A stretch of DNA of 64,000 nt from Marinomonas sp. MED121 (GTDB lineage Bacteria; Pseudomonadota; Gammaproteobacteria; Pseudomonadales; Marinomonadaceae), in the NCBI RefSeq assembly GCF_000153025.1, contig NZ_CH672430.1:563294-627293 (forward strand). Direction: 5' to 3'. Of the stretch, positions 24,278 through 33,297 are shown in pieces. The notes beneath the pieces were generated by a model. It was not told the origin of the DNA. It saw nothing but the letters and a program-made list of their open reading frames with translations, and ran no database searches. The stretch's first letter is position 1. Each line of letters starts with the position of its first letter. Position numbers and translations under genes: made by a program.

Positions 24278-25174
24278 ATGGGAAATGCGGTACTAAAAAA
24301 TTTGAAAAAAACACTAATACCAGCTGTTTGTGCGCTTGGTATTGGATTTAGTGCCTCTTCACAGGCAATTACCCGATATCAATCTGAATTAAATGATGCT
24401 CAGTGGTTACTTTCTGGTGATATTTTTTCCTGCAGTTTGAGTCACCCTATCATGTCATATGGTGATGGGCATTTTATTAAAAATGCCGGTGAACCCATGA
24501 AATTCATTCTTAACCCGGGCAATGAGAAACTCGGTCCTGGTAATGTTTACATTATTTCTCAAGCGCCAAATTGGTCTCCGGGTTTAAAACCAGAGACCCT
24601 TGAGGTTCTCGCTTACCCAGGTTATGGCATGACGGTTGAGGTGGGAGGGAAAGTTGCTGAACGCATGCTCACCAGTTTGAATAAGGGTTTACACCCTATC
24701 TTAGCAGGCAGTGCGTGGGAAAGTGGCCGAGAAACAATCGAAGTGGTTTTAACCAATATCAACTTTGCCCCAGCTTATAATGAATTTAGGCGCTGTATGG
24801 CAAGTCTTCTTCCTGTCAATTATGATCAGATTGCTCGTTCTGCGGTGCTGTTCCCTGAAAACGGCGTGTTATTGTCGACGCGAATGAAGGATAGGCTTGA
24901 TCTTGTTGCTTTGTATGTGGCGAATGACCCAAGTGTTGAATATATCTATATTGATGGCCATACGGACTCATTGGGCTCAAGGCGTGATAACCGAGAATTG
25001 TCTAAGCAAAGGGCTGAGGCGGTTACCGCTTACTTATTAGAGCAAGGGGTTGAAGTCGAAAAAATTATTTCTCGATACCATGGTGAGCGTTATCCAACGA
25101 TTGATAATAAAACACGGGCTAACCGAGAGCGTAACCGCCGTGTAACTATTCGACTGGAAAAGTTTGATCCTTAA
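24278..25174 (+). CDS. motY: Sodium-type flagellar motor protein MotY
   Basis: This 298-aa protein has an N-terminal signal peptide (residues 1 to about 30, ending SSQA), the MotY-specific N-terminal beta domain (RYQSELNDAQWLLSGDIFSCSLSHPI) and a C-terminal OmpA-like peptidoglycan-binding domain (YIYIDGHTDSLGSRRDNRELSKQRAEAV ... RYHGERYP). MotY builds the T ring that anchors the polar PomAB stator. Its presence predicts polar flagella with a Vibrio-type motor, consistent with Na+ energetics elsewhere in the window. No other motility gene is present here. Confidence 0.93.
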   Translation: MGNAVLKNLKKTLIPAVCALGIGFSASSQAITRYQSELNDAQWLLSGDIFSCSLSHPIMSYGDGHFIKNAGEPMKFILNPGNEKLGPGNVYIISQAPNWSPGLKPETLEVLAYPGYGMTVEVGGKVAERMLTSLNKGLHPILAGSAWESGRETIEVVLTNINFAPAYNEFRRCMASLLPVNYDQIARSAVLFPENGVLLSTRMKDRLDLVALYVANDPSVEYIYIDGHTDSLGSRRDNRELSKQRAEAVTAYLLEQGVEVEKIISRYHGERYPTIDNKTRANRERNRRVTIRLEKFDP

Positions 25175-25208
25175 TATCGAGGGTCACTAAACCCTAGCAT
25201 TTGAGTCA

Positions 25209-25871
25209 TTAATCAATTGCTAGGGGGGAGTCTGGCCCTAAGACATCTAAGCCAATATTAATCTCAATGTTAAATGTTTTGGTTTGACCTGAGCAGCCTG
25301 CATAAACAATGGTCCATGGCTCTTCTGTACCTGGCGGTGGAATTCGCCAACATACTCCTTTGATATTGACGTAACGAGTTCCATCTGAGTCTTCGGTAAT
25401 GGCGTACTCAATTTCCTCTGTCTGTATTTCCTGATAGCTCTGTTGAGCTTTTTCGGCTTGAATAAGCTGCTCTTGGGTTTGATTGGAAAAGACATTTTCC
25501 AATATGGCCTTGTCTAACGGCACCTCTTGTTGAGCATTGTTAAAACTCTCTTTTTGAATGCCTTCAAGTCCTTTTAAAAGGTTTGGTTGGGTGGCTTTGT
25601 TAATATCAAGGCTGTCTAACGTGTCTGCTAAATTGTTAGTGTGATTAAACTCAATGTCGTCAGCTTGCTTCCTTTCGGTTGCTGGCTGAGAGCTTTTGCT
25701 CATTGGCTCTGGCTGAATTAGTTCAACCGTTAAGGTTTTTTGAGAACTCACTTTTGACGTTTGTGCAAAAGAAGGAAGGCCGAAAATGGGGTAAGTAAAA
25801 GGCAATAATATAAGCAGGTGTATCGCGACCGCGAGGCCTAAGATAATAAGGTGTTTAGGTTGGATCTTCAC
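25209..25871 (-). CDS. TonB-like single-span periplasmic protein of unknown function
   Basis: This 220-aa protein has one N-terminal transmembrane anchor (HLIILGLAVAIHLLILLPFTYPIFGL) followed by TVELIQPEP, reminiscent of TonB/TolA N-termini, a low-complexity Gln/Asn/Glu-rich linker, and a small C-terminal domain with two cysteines (GVCWRIPPPGTEEPWTIVYAGCSGQ) that could form a disulphide. There is no TonB C-terminal YP motif and no ExbB/ExbD nearby. The start is GTG. It is convergent with motY. I do not assign a function. Confidence 0.7.
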   Translation of the reverse strand: MKIQPKHLIILGLAVAIHLLILLPFTYPIFGLPSFAQTSKVSSQKTLTVELIQPEPMSKSSQPATERKQADDIEFNHTNNLADTLDSLDINKATQPNLLKGLEGIQKESFNNAQQEVPLDKAILENVFSNQTQEQLIQAEKAQQSYQEIQTEEIEYAITEDSDGTRYVNIKGVCWRIPPPGTEEPWTIVYAGCSGQTKTFNIEINIGLDVLGPDSPLAID

Positions 25872-26152
25872 AAATATTGTTACTAAAAAATGTTTGGCTT
25901 ATTGATTGCTGAGTTTAACCTTTTTATATCTCTTAATCGATGGCTTTCTTTATTGCTTCATGTTTGCCCTAATTGAGCATAAGGCTTAAGTAAATAAGTT
26001 CTTTGTTTTCTGACGCCTTAAATTAGAAACTGAACGAGATATAAGGCTAGAACGAAAAAGTGGCAAATATCAACGGGCTTTTTGCGCTTCGGGGTTGGGC
26101 TTTGAACCTTGCCAACGTATACTGTTGCCAGTATAAAATATGAGAAAAATTT
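25872..26152. other. 281-bp intergenic region before lptM
   Basis: This divergent spacer between the TonB-like gene and lptM should hold promoters for both. I see no strong sigma-70 match, hairpin or operator that I would report with confidence. Confidence 0.4.
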
Positions 26153-26275
26153 ATGTCTAGATTGCTTACCATTTTGTTTGTTGCATCACTCTTAATTGCA
26201 TGTGGAAATAAAGGGGCTTTGTATTTACCAACAGCCGATAATGGACCAGCACAACCTAGTCAGAACAATTTATAA
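26153..26275 (+). CDS. lptM: LptM (YifL) small lipoprotein
   Basis: This 40-residue ORF has a lipoprotein signal peptide (MSRLLTILFVASLLIAC) with lipobox LIAC, followed by GNKGALYLPTADN, the LptM hallmark (compare GLKGPLYFP in E. coli). LptM associates with the LptDE LPS translocon and promotes its oxidative maturation. The family is usually encoded just before lysA or dapF, as here; the lysA start follows by 12 bp. The short length (E. coli has 67 aa) is normal for the conserved N-terminal part. Confidence 0.9.
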   Translation: MSRLLTILFVASLLIACGNKGALYLPTADNGPAQPSQNNL

Positions 26276-26287
26276 GGGTAAAGTTTA

Positions 26288-27544
26288 GTGGACTTTTTTA
26301 ATTACAAAGATCAAGCGTTAATGGCTGAAGGCGTATCTATTGCTAGCATTGCTCAGCAGCACGGCACACCATGTTATGTATATTCAAGAGAAACATTAGA
26401 GCGCCATTATAAAGCCTACGCTGATGCGTTTGCTTCACACCCATCCTTAATTTGTTATGCCGTGAAAGCGTGTTCAAATATCGCTATTTTAAATGTGCTA
26501 GCCAAAATGGGCGCAGGATTTGATATTGTTTCTGTTGGGGAGCTAGAGCGAGTGCTTCGTGCTGGTGGCGATGCGAGTAAAGTCATGTTTTCTGGCCTTG
26601 GCAAACAAGCTCATGAAATGGAGCGAGCACTTGAAGTGGGGATTCATTGCTTCAATATCGAATCTGAATTTGAATTGTATCGCTTAAATGAAGTTGCTGA
26701 AAAATTAGGTAAAAAAGCACCCGTTTCTTTAAGGGTTAACCCTGATGTGGATGCTAAAACACACCCTTATATTTCGACTGGGCTTAAAGAGAATAAATTT
26801 GGTATTGATATCAATGATGCGGTACGAATTTATACTATTGCCCATGAACTCCCTTACTTAGATGTCATGGGCGTTGATTGTCATATTGGTTCTCAATTAA
26901 CTGAGTTAACCCCTTTTATTGATGCCTTTGATCGTTTATTAAAATTGATCGATGAACTTGCTCTTGTTGGGATTGAAATTAAGCACGTTGATCTAGGCGG
27001 CGGTTTAGGTGTGCGCTATCGTGATGAAGTACCTCCTGTGCCTGCAGATTATGCTGCACTCGTTTTGCCTAAGGTTGAGAATAGAGCTTTTTCATTAGCC
27101 TTTGAGCCAGGTCGTTCCATTGCTGCCAATGCTGGTATCTTAGTGACTCAGGTTGAGTTTCTAAAATGTTCTGAGCATAAAAACTTTGCCATTATTGATG
27201 GTGCTATGAATGACTTAATTCGTCCTTCTTTGTACAGTGCTTGGATGGATATTGTGCCTGTTAAACTTAAGTCTCAAGCGACGGGCAATAAAAAACTGTA
27301 TGACTTGGTTGGACCTGTATGCGAAACCGGTGACTTTTTAGGTAAAGACAGAGAGCTAGATTTAGAAGCAGGTGATTTGTTGGCCGTTAGGTCTGCTGGT
27401 GCTTATGGTTTTACCATGTCTTCAAATTACAATAGTCGAAATCGTGCGGCTGAAGTGATGGTTGATGGGGATAAGGTTCATCTTATCCGAGCACGTGAAA
27501 CCATAGAACATCAGCTTGCTGGTGAGCAAATATTACCAGAATAA
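26288..27544 (+). CDS. lysA: Diaminopimelate decarboxylase
   Basis: This 418-aa fold-type III PLP enzyme has the PLP lysine in CYAVKACSN, HIGSQL and the glycine-rich phosphate-binding loop HVDLGGGLGV, the substrate-binding FEPGRSIAANAG, and the catalytic Cys of the partner subunit in GPVCETGDFLG. It makes lysine from meso-DAP. The start is GTG at 26288 with AAGGG 9 nt upstream. It follows lptM by 12 bp and precedes dapF by 11 bp, the classic Pseudomonas-type order. Confidence 0.97.
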   Translation: MDFFNYKDQALMAEGVSIASIAQQHGTPCYVYSRETLERHYKAYADAFASHPSLICYAVKACSNIAILNVLAKMGAGFDIVSVGELERVLRAGGDASKVMFSGLGKQAHEMERALEVGIHCFNIESEFELYRLNEVAEKLGKKAPVSLRVNPDVDAKTHPYISTGLKENKFGIDINDAVRIYTIAHELPYLDVMGVDCHIGSQLTELTPFIDAFDRLLKLIDELALVGIEIKHVDLGGGLGVRYRDEVPPVPADYAALVLPKVENRAFSLAFEPGRSIAANAGILVTQVEFLKCSEHKNFAIIDGAMNDLIRPSLYSAWMDIVPVKLKSQATGNKKLYDLVGPVCETGDFLGKDRELDLEAGDLLAVRSAGAYGFTMSSNYNSRNRAAEVMVDGDKVHLIRARETIEHQLAGEQILPE

Positions 27545-27555
27545 GGAGGCCAATT

Positions 27556-28386
27556 TTGTTGCTTAAATTTACTAAAATGCATGGCCTAGGTAATGACTTT
27601 GTTGTGGTTGATGCGGTTAGCCGTAAAGTGTATTTCAATAAAGATATGATTGCTCGCTTGGGTGATCGCCATACTGGCATTGGTTTTGACCAATTGCTGG
27701 TGGTTGAGCCACCGACTAATCCTGATATGGATTTTAGGTACCGTATTTTTAATTGCGATGGTACTGAGGTGGAGCACTGTGGTAACGGTGCCCGTTGTTT
27801 TGCTACCTTTGTACAAGATAAAGAATTGATTAGTAATGACATTATTAATGTTGAGACTAAGAATGGCCCTATTCAATTAAGGGTGCTGGCTAATGGTCAG
27901 GTTACCGTTGATATGGGAGTGCCTAGTTTTGAGCCGGCTGACCTTCCTTTTACTGGGACGGCAAACGGGGCGTTTTATGATATCCCAGTTGCTGGTGAGT
28001 CTTACCCGATTACGCCTGTGTCCGTTGGAAATCCCCATGCCGTTCATAAAGTCGATGAGTTAAGTGATGAGTATGTTGAGCGTATTGGTGAAGCAATTGA
28101 GAGTCATGATTTGTTTCCTAATAATGTCAATGTAGGCTTTATGCAGCTAGTGTCAGACAGTGAAATTAATTTGCGTGTTTATGAGAGAGGGGTTGGTGAA
28201 ACTCAGGCTTGTGGCACTGGAACCTGTGCGGCTGTTGTTGCTGGAATAAAGCAAGGGTGGTTGGCTGCAAAAGTGAAAGCAAACTTACTGGGTGGAGAGC
28301 TGACAATAGAATGGCAGGGCGAAGGTCAACCCATCTTGATGACAGGGCCAACAGCAAAAGTATTTGAAGGCCAAATTTATCTCTAA
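27556..28386 (+). CDS. dapF: Diaminopimelate epimerase
   Basis: This 276-aa protein has both catalytic cysteines in their family contexts: HCGNGARCF and ETQACGTGTCAA. It interconverts LL- and meso-diaminopimelate for peptidoglycan and lysine. The start is TTG, with a strong AAGGAGG 6 nt upstream overlapping the end of lysA; the next ATG (MHGLGNDF) would cut off the first strand. It lies in the lptM-lysA-dapF-DUF484-yigB operon. Confidence 0.97.
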   Translation: MLLKFTKMHGLGNDFVVVDAVSRKVYFNKDMIARLGDRHTGIGFDQLLVVEPPTNPDMDFRYRIFNCDGTEVEHCGNGARCFATFVQDKELISNDIINVETKNGPIQLRVLANGQVTVDMGVPSFEPADLPFTGTANGAFYDIPVAGESYPITPVSVGNPHAVHKVDELSDEYVERIGEAIESHDLFPNNVNVGFMQLVSDSEINLRVYERGVGETQACGTGTCAAVVAGIKQGWLAAKVKANLLGGELTIEWQGEGQPILMTGPTAKVFEGQIYL

Positions 28387-28395
28387 AGAGGCAGT

Positions 28396-29067
28396 ATGAC
28401 CGAAGCGAATGTCATTGAGTTTTTAAAAGCGAACCCAAAGTTCTTTCATGAGCATTTAGATCTATTGGAAATGATGGATGTCCCCCATGCATTGGAGGCA
28501 AACAATACGGTTTCCTTAATCGAAAGACAGGTTTTTTTGCTAAGGAAATCAGCTGAGGATTATAAAAGTCAGTTTGAACGTTTAGTCCATGTGGCCCGTG
28601 AAAACGAAGCTATTATGCATAAAAGCAGAAGGCTAGTACTTGCCAGTATGGGGTGTGCTAGTTTGGATGAGTTTGCCATTATGTTAGATGATGCTATGCG
28701 TGATGACTTTAATATCAAGCTACATTCGTTGGTTTTATTTTCTGATCTCCCTCTGGATACCAATATTCGAGTCACTGCCATGGCAGATGCTGAACCTGTT
28801 TTAAAAGAAGTGCTTTTAAAAACAGGTTGTTACTGTGGCGCGTTATCTGTCGCTGAAGCTAAATATTTATTTGAAGATAAAGCGGATCAGGTAATGTCTT
28901 CAGCTGTCTTGCCTTTGGTGTCTCATTATCAAGGGGCAGATAAATACATTGGCATGTTGGCATTAGGTAGCGATGAGCTTGAGAAGTTTAAGCAAGAAAA
29001 AGGTGTTTTGTTTCTTGAGTACTTATCTGACATTTTAAGTGCCATTTTAATAAGGTTGCTACCATGA
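28396..29067 (+). CDS. DUF484 family protein
   Basis: This 223-aa protein begins VIEFLKANPKFFHEHLDLLEMMDVPH, followed by SLIERQVFLLRKSAEDYKSQFERLVHVARENEAI, the helical N-terminal half of DUF484, then a GAF-like C-terminal domain (LALGSDELEKFKQEKGVLFLEYLSDILSAILIRLL). It is cytoplasmic with unknown function. It follows dapF by 9 bp and overlaps yigB by 4 bp (ATGA). In E. coli and Pseudomonas xerC normally stands between these two genes; here it is missing. Confidence 0.92.
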   Translation: MTEANVIEFLKANPKFFHEHLDLLEMMDVPHALEANNTVSLIERQVFLLRKSAEDYKSQFERLVHVARENEAIMHKSRRLVLASMGCASLDEFAIMLDDAMRDDFNIKLHSLVLFSDLPLDTNIRVTAMADAEPVLKEVLLKTGCYCGALSVAEAKYLFEDKADQVMSSAVLPLVSHYQGADKYIGMLALGSDELEKFKQEKGVLFLEYLSDILSAILIRLLP

Positions 29068-29783
29068 CGCGTTTAATTACCTTTGATCTGGATAATACCC
29101 TATGGGATGTTGAGCCTGTGATAGTAAGAGCGGATCAGGCTATGTTTCATTGGTTTGAAGATAGATTTCCTGGCTTTAATCAGGCTTTTGATAATGCGGC
29201 TCTTTTTAAACTCAAAACTCAGCTGTTGGAAGATTCGAGTAAATTGAGGGCGGATATTTCACAGTTGCGTATTGAAGTCTATCGAATTGCTTTGCAGGAG
29301 TTTGGTTTACCAAAAGAAGAAGCGGGTTCTGTTGCAAAGGCAGCATTTGATTTTTTCCATCAGTGGCGACAAAAAGTGGATTTGTATCCAGGCACAAAAA
29401 AGGTGCTTTGGCAGCTAGCAAATCACTATCGTCTTGCCGTTATTACTAATGGTAATGCCGATGTCTATCACCCTGAAGTTGGTCTGGCGGATTCATTTGA
29501 ATTTGCTGTTAGGGCTGATATTGAAGGTATTGCAAAACCACATGCTGATATTTTTGTGAAAGCAGCTGATATTGCCAAGGTGGATGTCACTAGCTTGATT
29601 CATGTGGGTGATAATGTTCACGATGATGTCAATGGCATTAATCAGGTCGGCGGTCGGAGTATTTGGTTTAACCGACATGGCGCTAGACGTTGGCAAGATA
29701 GCTGGCAGGGGCGTCCTGATGCAGAGGTCCATGCTCTTGAAGAATTACCTGAAGTTATTGCGGATATGATTGCGCAAAATTAA
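29064..29783 (+). CDS. yigB: HAD hydrolase, YigB-type FMN phosphatase
   Basis: This 239-aa HAD-superfamily phosphatase has motif I FDLDNTLWD, motif II VITNGNAD, motif III lysine in IAKPHADIFVKAA and motif IV HVGDNVHDDVNGI. E. coli YigB hydrolyses FMN to riboflavin and other phosphate esters. It lies last in the dapF operon, overlapping DUF484 by four bases, so the two are translationally coupled. The substrate in this organism is inferred from E. coli. Confidence 0.88.
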   Translation: MTRLITFDLDNTLWDVEPVIVRADQAMFHWFEDRFPGFNQAFDNAALFKLKTQLLEDSSKLRADISQLRIEVYRIALQEFGLPKEEAGSVAKAAFDFFHQWRQKVDLYPGTKKVLWQLANHYRLAVITNGNADVYHPEVGLADSFEFAVRADIEGIAKPHADIFVKAADIAKVDVTSLIHVGDNVHDDVNGINQVGGRSIWFNRHGARRWQDSWQGRPDAEVHALEELPEVIADMIAQN

Positions 29784-29914
29784 TTCAGTGAAAGTTTAAG
29801 GAATATGAAAATAGTTATTTACTATTGAGTTAGTAGTAGGAACTCATTTTTACCCCCATAAAAAAGTGCTAAACTAGCACATATTCAAAGATAATATGAT
29901 TTAAGGAATTTCAA

Positions 29915-30241
29915 ATGGGTGATAACACAATCCAAATTACCGATGCACAATTTCAAGAAGAAGTGCTGAACTCTGAAGTACCCGTTGTGGTAGATTTTTG
30001 GGCCCCTTGGTGTGGTCCTTGTAAAATGATTGGTCCAGTACTTGAAGATGTTGCTGGTGAAATGGAAGGCAAAATTAAAGTTGTAAAAATCAACGTTGAT
30101 GAAAACCCTGATACTGCACCTAAGTACAATGTACGCGGTATTCCAACCTTATTGGTTGTAAAAGGCGGTGAAGTGGTTGCAACGAAAGTGGGTGCTGTTT
30201 CAAAAAGCCAGCTAGTTGATTTTATCGACACATCTATCTAA
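29915..30241 (+). CDS. trxA: Thioredoxin 1
   Basis: This 108-aa thioredoxin has the active-site WAPWCGPCK, the buried Asp before it (VVVDFW) and the cis-proline region RGIPTLLVVK. It reduces cytoplasmic protein disulphides and serves ribonucleotide reductase and other enzymes. It is monocistronic: the 131-bp upstream region is its own promoter area and a terminator follows at 30264-30291. AAGGAA gives a good ribosome-binding site. Confidence 0.97.
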   Translation: MGDNTIQITDAQFQEEVLNSEVPVVVDFWAPWCGPCKMIGPVLEDVAGEMEGKIKVVKINVDENPDTAPKYNVRGIPTLLVVKGGEVVATKVGAVSKSQLVDFIDTSI

Positions 30242-30263
30242 TTCTTTTTTAGATTTAGAGACT

Positions 30264-30291
30264 AAAAAAGCAGCCAATTGGCTGCTTTTTT
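30264..30291. terminator. Intrinsic terminator after trxA
   Basis: AAAAAAGCAGCC and GGCTGCTTTTTT form a 12-bp stem around AATT, with a T run. It also serves the converging M23 peptidase gene. Confidence 0.93.
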
Positions 30292-30321
30292 TATGCTTCA
30301 ATATCTGTTGCTGAAAGCGGG

Positions 30322-31686
30322 CTACTTTTTCAAGCTTGCCAGTTTCTGCATATAGTTAGGCGAATGGTAGCTTTCTAAGGCGCTTGCCATGGTTTGAGCG
30401 TAAGGCAAATACTTTTTCAGATCTTTCTTTGCCATAGGCTCGTCGTTAGGTAGCTTAACGGTCACAGGGTTTTTGTGAGTGCCGTTAATTCGGAACTCAT
30501 AATGTAGATGTGGTCCAGTGGCATAACCTGTTTGGCCGACAAAGGCGATGGTTTGTCCTTGTTTTACTCTGCCACCACGTTTGATTTTGCGAGAGAAGCC
30601 ATTTAAGTGTGCATATAGCGTAGTGTAGCCTCGTCCGTGATCAAGAATGACCACATTGCCATATCCGTTCTGTCTGCCTTTAAATATTACCTTACCATCA
30701 CCTGATGCTTTAACCGGTGTGCCTTTTGAGGCCGCATAGTCAACGCCTCGGTGTGGTCGAGTTGTTTTAAAGATAGGGTGTAAACGATTAGGGTTAAACT
30801 TGGAAGAAATACGGGTGAAATCGACCGGTGTACGCAAAAACGTTTTACGCATCGAAAGACCGTCCGGCGTGTAATAGTGAGAGCCTTTTGATGTTTTGTA
30901 GCGTATCGCTTGGTAAACGCGGCCATTGTTGACAAATTGAGCGGCGAGAATATTACCAAATCCGATGGATTGCCCATCGAGATACTTTTCTTCAAACAAC
31001 AGGCTAAAGGTGTCGCCTGTTCTAAGGTCTAGTGCAAAGTCGATATCCCAGCCAAAAATGTTTGCCATTTCAATCAGCATTGACTGACTAATACCGGCTT
31101 TCAAGCCATCTAGGAATAGTGAATTACTAATGGTCGCTTCTTTATAAACCTTAACTATTTCAGGTTCCCTAACCACTTTGTTGCTAGTGAACTTACCGTC
31201 GCTCTTTTCATAAACAATGGTTTCAAGCTGGGACTTAATGAGTTTAAGGCTGATGAGCTCATCAGTATTTTTGTCTTTTACAAACTCAAGTGTTTGCCCG
31301 GGGCGCATGCGCGTGAGCTCTTTTGATTTTTTATCAGAACTAGAGACGCGGTAAATATCTTGGTTAGAGATACCATGCAGGGATAATATTTTGGAAAGCG
31401 AGTCACCTGTTTTGACCGTGGCTTGTTGGGTGGTAAAAGCAGGTGCGTGTTTAACTAATCCAGCTGGCGTTGGTATGCCTGTCGTTGTGCTCTGGATGGA
31501 GTTAGATAAATTATTTTGGATAGTTTGGTTGGCAACTTCACCATCAGTTGCAATAAGTTGAAGTGGTACTTCGATGTTAATTGTTGTTTCTTCGACGTCA
31601 GATGGCGTAAAGCCAACAAGCAAAGCCACGATGCTAGTGGTCGCCGCAAGTAATAAAAGATGTTTTGTAAGATTTGTTTTAGCCAA
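30322..31686 (-). CDS. M23 metallopeptidase with OapA/LysM-like domain (MepM type)
   Basis: This periplasmic murein endopeptidase of about 454 aa has an N-terminal anchor (HLLLLAATTSIVALLVGF), a LysM/OapA-like domain (AFTTQQATVKTGDSLSKILSLHGIS) and a C-terminal M23 domain. Zinc ligands appear as RPHRGVDYA (H, D) and GPHLHYEF. It likely cleaves peptidoglycan cross-links to allow wall growth, as MepM does. I prefer the TTG start at 31684-31686 (MAKTNLTKHLLLL), with TTTAGGT 6 nt upstream, over the ATG at 31779, whose extra 31 residues are atypical and would crowd the divergent tyrS promoter. It is divergent from tyrS, a common pairing. Confidence 0.88.
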   Translation of the reverse strand: MAKTNLTKHLLLLAATTSIVALLVGFTPSDVEETTINIEVPLQLIATDGEVANQTIQNNLSNSIQSTTTGIPTPAGLVKHAPAFTTQQATVKTGDSLSKILSLHGISNQDIYRVSSSDKKSKELTRMRPGQTLEFVKDKNTDELISLKLIKSQLETIVYEKSDGKFTSNKVVREPEIVKVYKEATISNSLFLDGLKAGISQSMLIEMANIFGWDIDFALDLRTGDTFSLLFEEKYLDGQSIGFGNILAAQFVNNGRVYQAIRYKTSKGSHYYTPDGLSMRKTFLRTPVDFTRISSKFNPNRLHPIFKTTRPHRGVDYAASKGTPVKASGDGKVIFKGRQNGYGNVVILDHGRGYTTLYAHLNGFSRKIKRGGRVKQGQTIAFVGQTGYATGPHLHYEFRINGTHKNPVTVKLPNDEPMAKKDLKKYLPYAQTMASALESYHSPNYMQKLASLKK

Positions 31687-31819
31687 GAGAATACCTAAAA
31701 ATCTGAAATAAAGCCTTATAATGTTACCAATAATGCCTTTATAATTGAATGCTTTTACTGAAACAAGACAGTTAATCACTTAACTTTTATGACTTTTTAA
31801 TCTGGGAAACGATTTCGCT

Positions 31820-33127
31820 ATGACAATAGGTAGTAACGACCTTCTAAAAGACCTACAAAACCGTGGGCTAATTGCGCAAACAACTGCTGAAGCAGAGTTG
31901 GCTAATCATTTGAATGAGGCGAGTCGTACTCTTTATTGTGGCTTTGATCCAACGGCTGATAGTTTGCACATTGGTAGCCTGGTGCCTTTGTTGATGCTAA
32001 AGCGTTTCCAACAAGCAGGTCATAAACCATTAGCGTTAGTGGGTGGTGCAACGGGTCTTATTGGTGATCCAAGCTTTAAAGCCGCTGAACGTAAGCTAAA
32101 TGGTCCAGAAGTGGTTAACGAATGGGTCAGTAAGCTTAAGGTTCAGGTAAGTCAGTTTATTGAATTTAATGATAGTGCGAACAGTGCTGAAGTCGTCAAT
32201 AACTATGATTGGACTAAAGACCTTAACATCCTCGATTTTTTACGTGATGTTGGTAAGCATTTTTCTATTAATGCCATGATTCAAAAAGAATCTGTTAAGC
32301 AGCGTATTAATCGTGAAGGTGAAGGGATTTCCTTTACTGAATTTACTTATATGATTTTACAGTCATTTGATTTTGCTGAATTAAATCGTCTTAATGGCTG
32401 TAGTTTGCAAATTGGTGGTAGTGACCAATGGGGCAATATTACTGGCGGTACTGAGTTAACACGTCGTCAAAATGGCAATCATGTATTTGGTTTGACTATG
32501 CCGTTAGTGACCAAATCTGACGGCACTAAATTTGGTAAAACTGAATCTGGCACCATTTGGTTAGACGCTAAAAAGACCAGTCAATATGCTTTCTTCCAAT
32601 TCTGGTTAAATACTGCTGATGCCGATGCGTATAAATTCCTGAAATACTTTACCTTCTTATCAGTCGAAGAGATTGATGCCATTGAAAAAGCGGATCAAGA
32701 AGCACAAGGTCGTCCTCAAGCTCAAGCTATTCTTGCGAAAGAAGTGACTAAACTGGTTCATGGTGAGGAAGGTTTAGCAGCGGCTGAACGTATTACTCAG
32801 GCTTTGTTTAGTGGTGAAGCGGCAGACCTTAGCGAGCAGGACTTAGCTCAAATCCAATTGGATGGCTTGCCTTCAACTGAGTTTGAACTATCTAGCTTGA
32901 CTGATATGCCTTTAACAAGCTTCTTCACGGAAGCGGGACTTGCGACAAATGGTAAGCAAGTTAAAGATGCACTTCAGCGTAACTCTGTTTTTGTAAATGG
33001 CGAAGCGAAGGGAATGCAAGATAATATGTTAGCGACAGAAATTTTTGCAGCAGAGAATGGTTATTACAATAAGTACTTCTTAGTGAAATTAGGTAAGAAG
33101 AAACATCACTTATTTGTTCTAAAATAA
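31820..33127 (+). CDS. tyrS: Tyrosyl-tRNA synthetase
   Basis: This 435-aa class I synthetase of the TyrS1 type has YCGFDPTADSLHIGS (HIGH-like motif), QIGGSDQWGNI and KFGKTESG (KMSKS-like). A C-terminal S4 domain includes GKQVKDALQRNSVFVNGE. It charges tRNA-Tyr. It is divergent from the M23 peptidase gene. Two terminator-like hairpins follow at 33149-33180 and 33248-33277. Confidence 0.97.
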   Translation: MTIGSNDLLKDLQNRGLIAQTTAEAELANHLNEASRTLYCGFDPTADSLHIGSLVPLLMLKRFQQAGHKPLALVGGATGLIGDPSFKAAERKLNGPEVVNEWVSKLKVQVSQFIEFNDSANSAEVVNNYDWTKDLNILDFLRDVGKHFSINAMIQKESVKQRINREGEGISFTEFTYMILQSFDFAELNRLNGCSLQIGGSDQWGNITGGTELTRRQNGNHVFGLTMPLVTKSDGTKFGKTESGTIWLDAKKTSQYAFFQFWLNTADADAYKFLKYFTFLSVEEIDAIEKADQEAQGRPQAQAILAKEVTKLVHGEEGLAAAERITQALFSGEAADLSEQDLAQIQLDGLPSTEFELSSLTDMPLTSFFTEAGLATNGKQVKDALQRNSVFVNGEAKGMQDNMLATEIFAAENGYYNKYFLVKLGKKKHHLFVLK

Positions 33128-33148
33128 GCAGAATTTGCCTGATTAAAA

Positions 33149-33180
33149 TTAAGCTCTCTTTTTATAGAGGGCTTTTTTTT
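33149..33180 (+). terminator. Intrinsic terminator after tyrS
   Basis: AAGCTCTCT and AGAGGGCTT form a stem (one mismatch) followed by eight T residues on the plus strand, directly after tyrS. Confidence 0.8.
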
Positions 33181-33247
33181 GCTTAATCTTTTGCTACTAA
33201 GTCTAATTTTTGCCCGGAACAGTGTCTTTAAGACTTTTTAGAAAATA

Positions 33248-33277
33248 AAAAAACCAGCCTAAGCTGGTTTTTTTTTG
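33248..33277. terminator. Terminator for nhaB (bidirectional)
   Basis: AACCAGC and GCTGGTT with flanking A7 and T8 form a stem around CTAA just before the nhaB stop, so it ends the minus-strand nhaB transcript and can back up tyrS. Confidence 0.88.
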
Positions 33278-33297
33278 GGTTTAAACTTATGTGCTAT

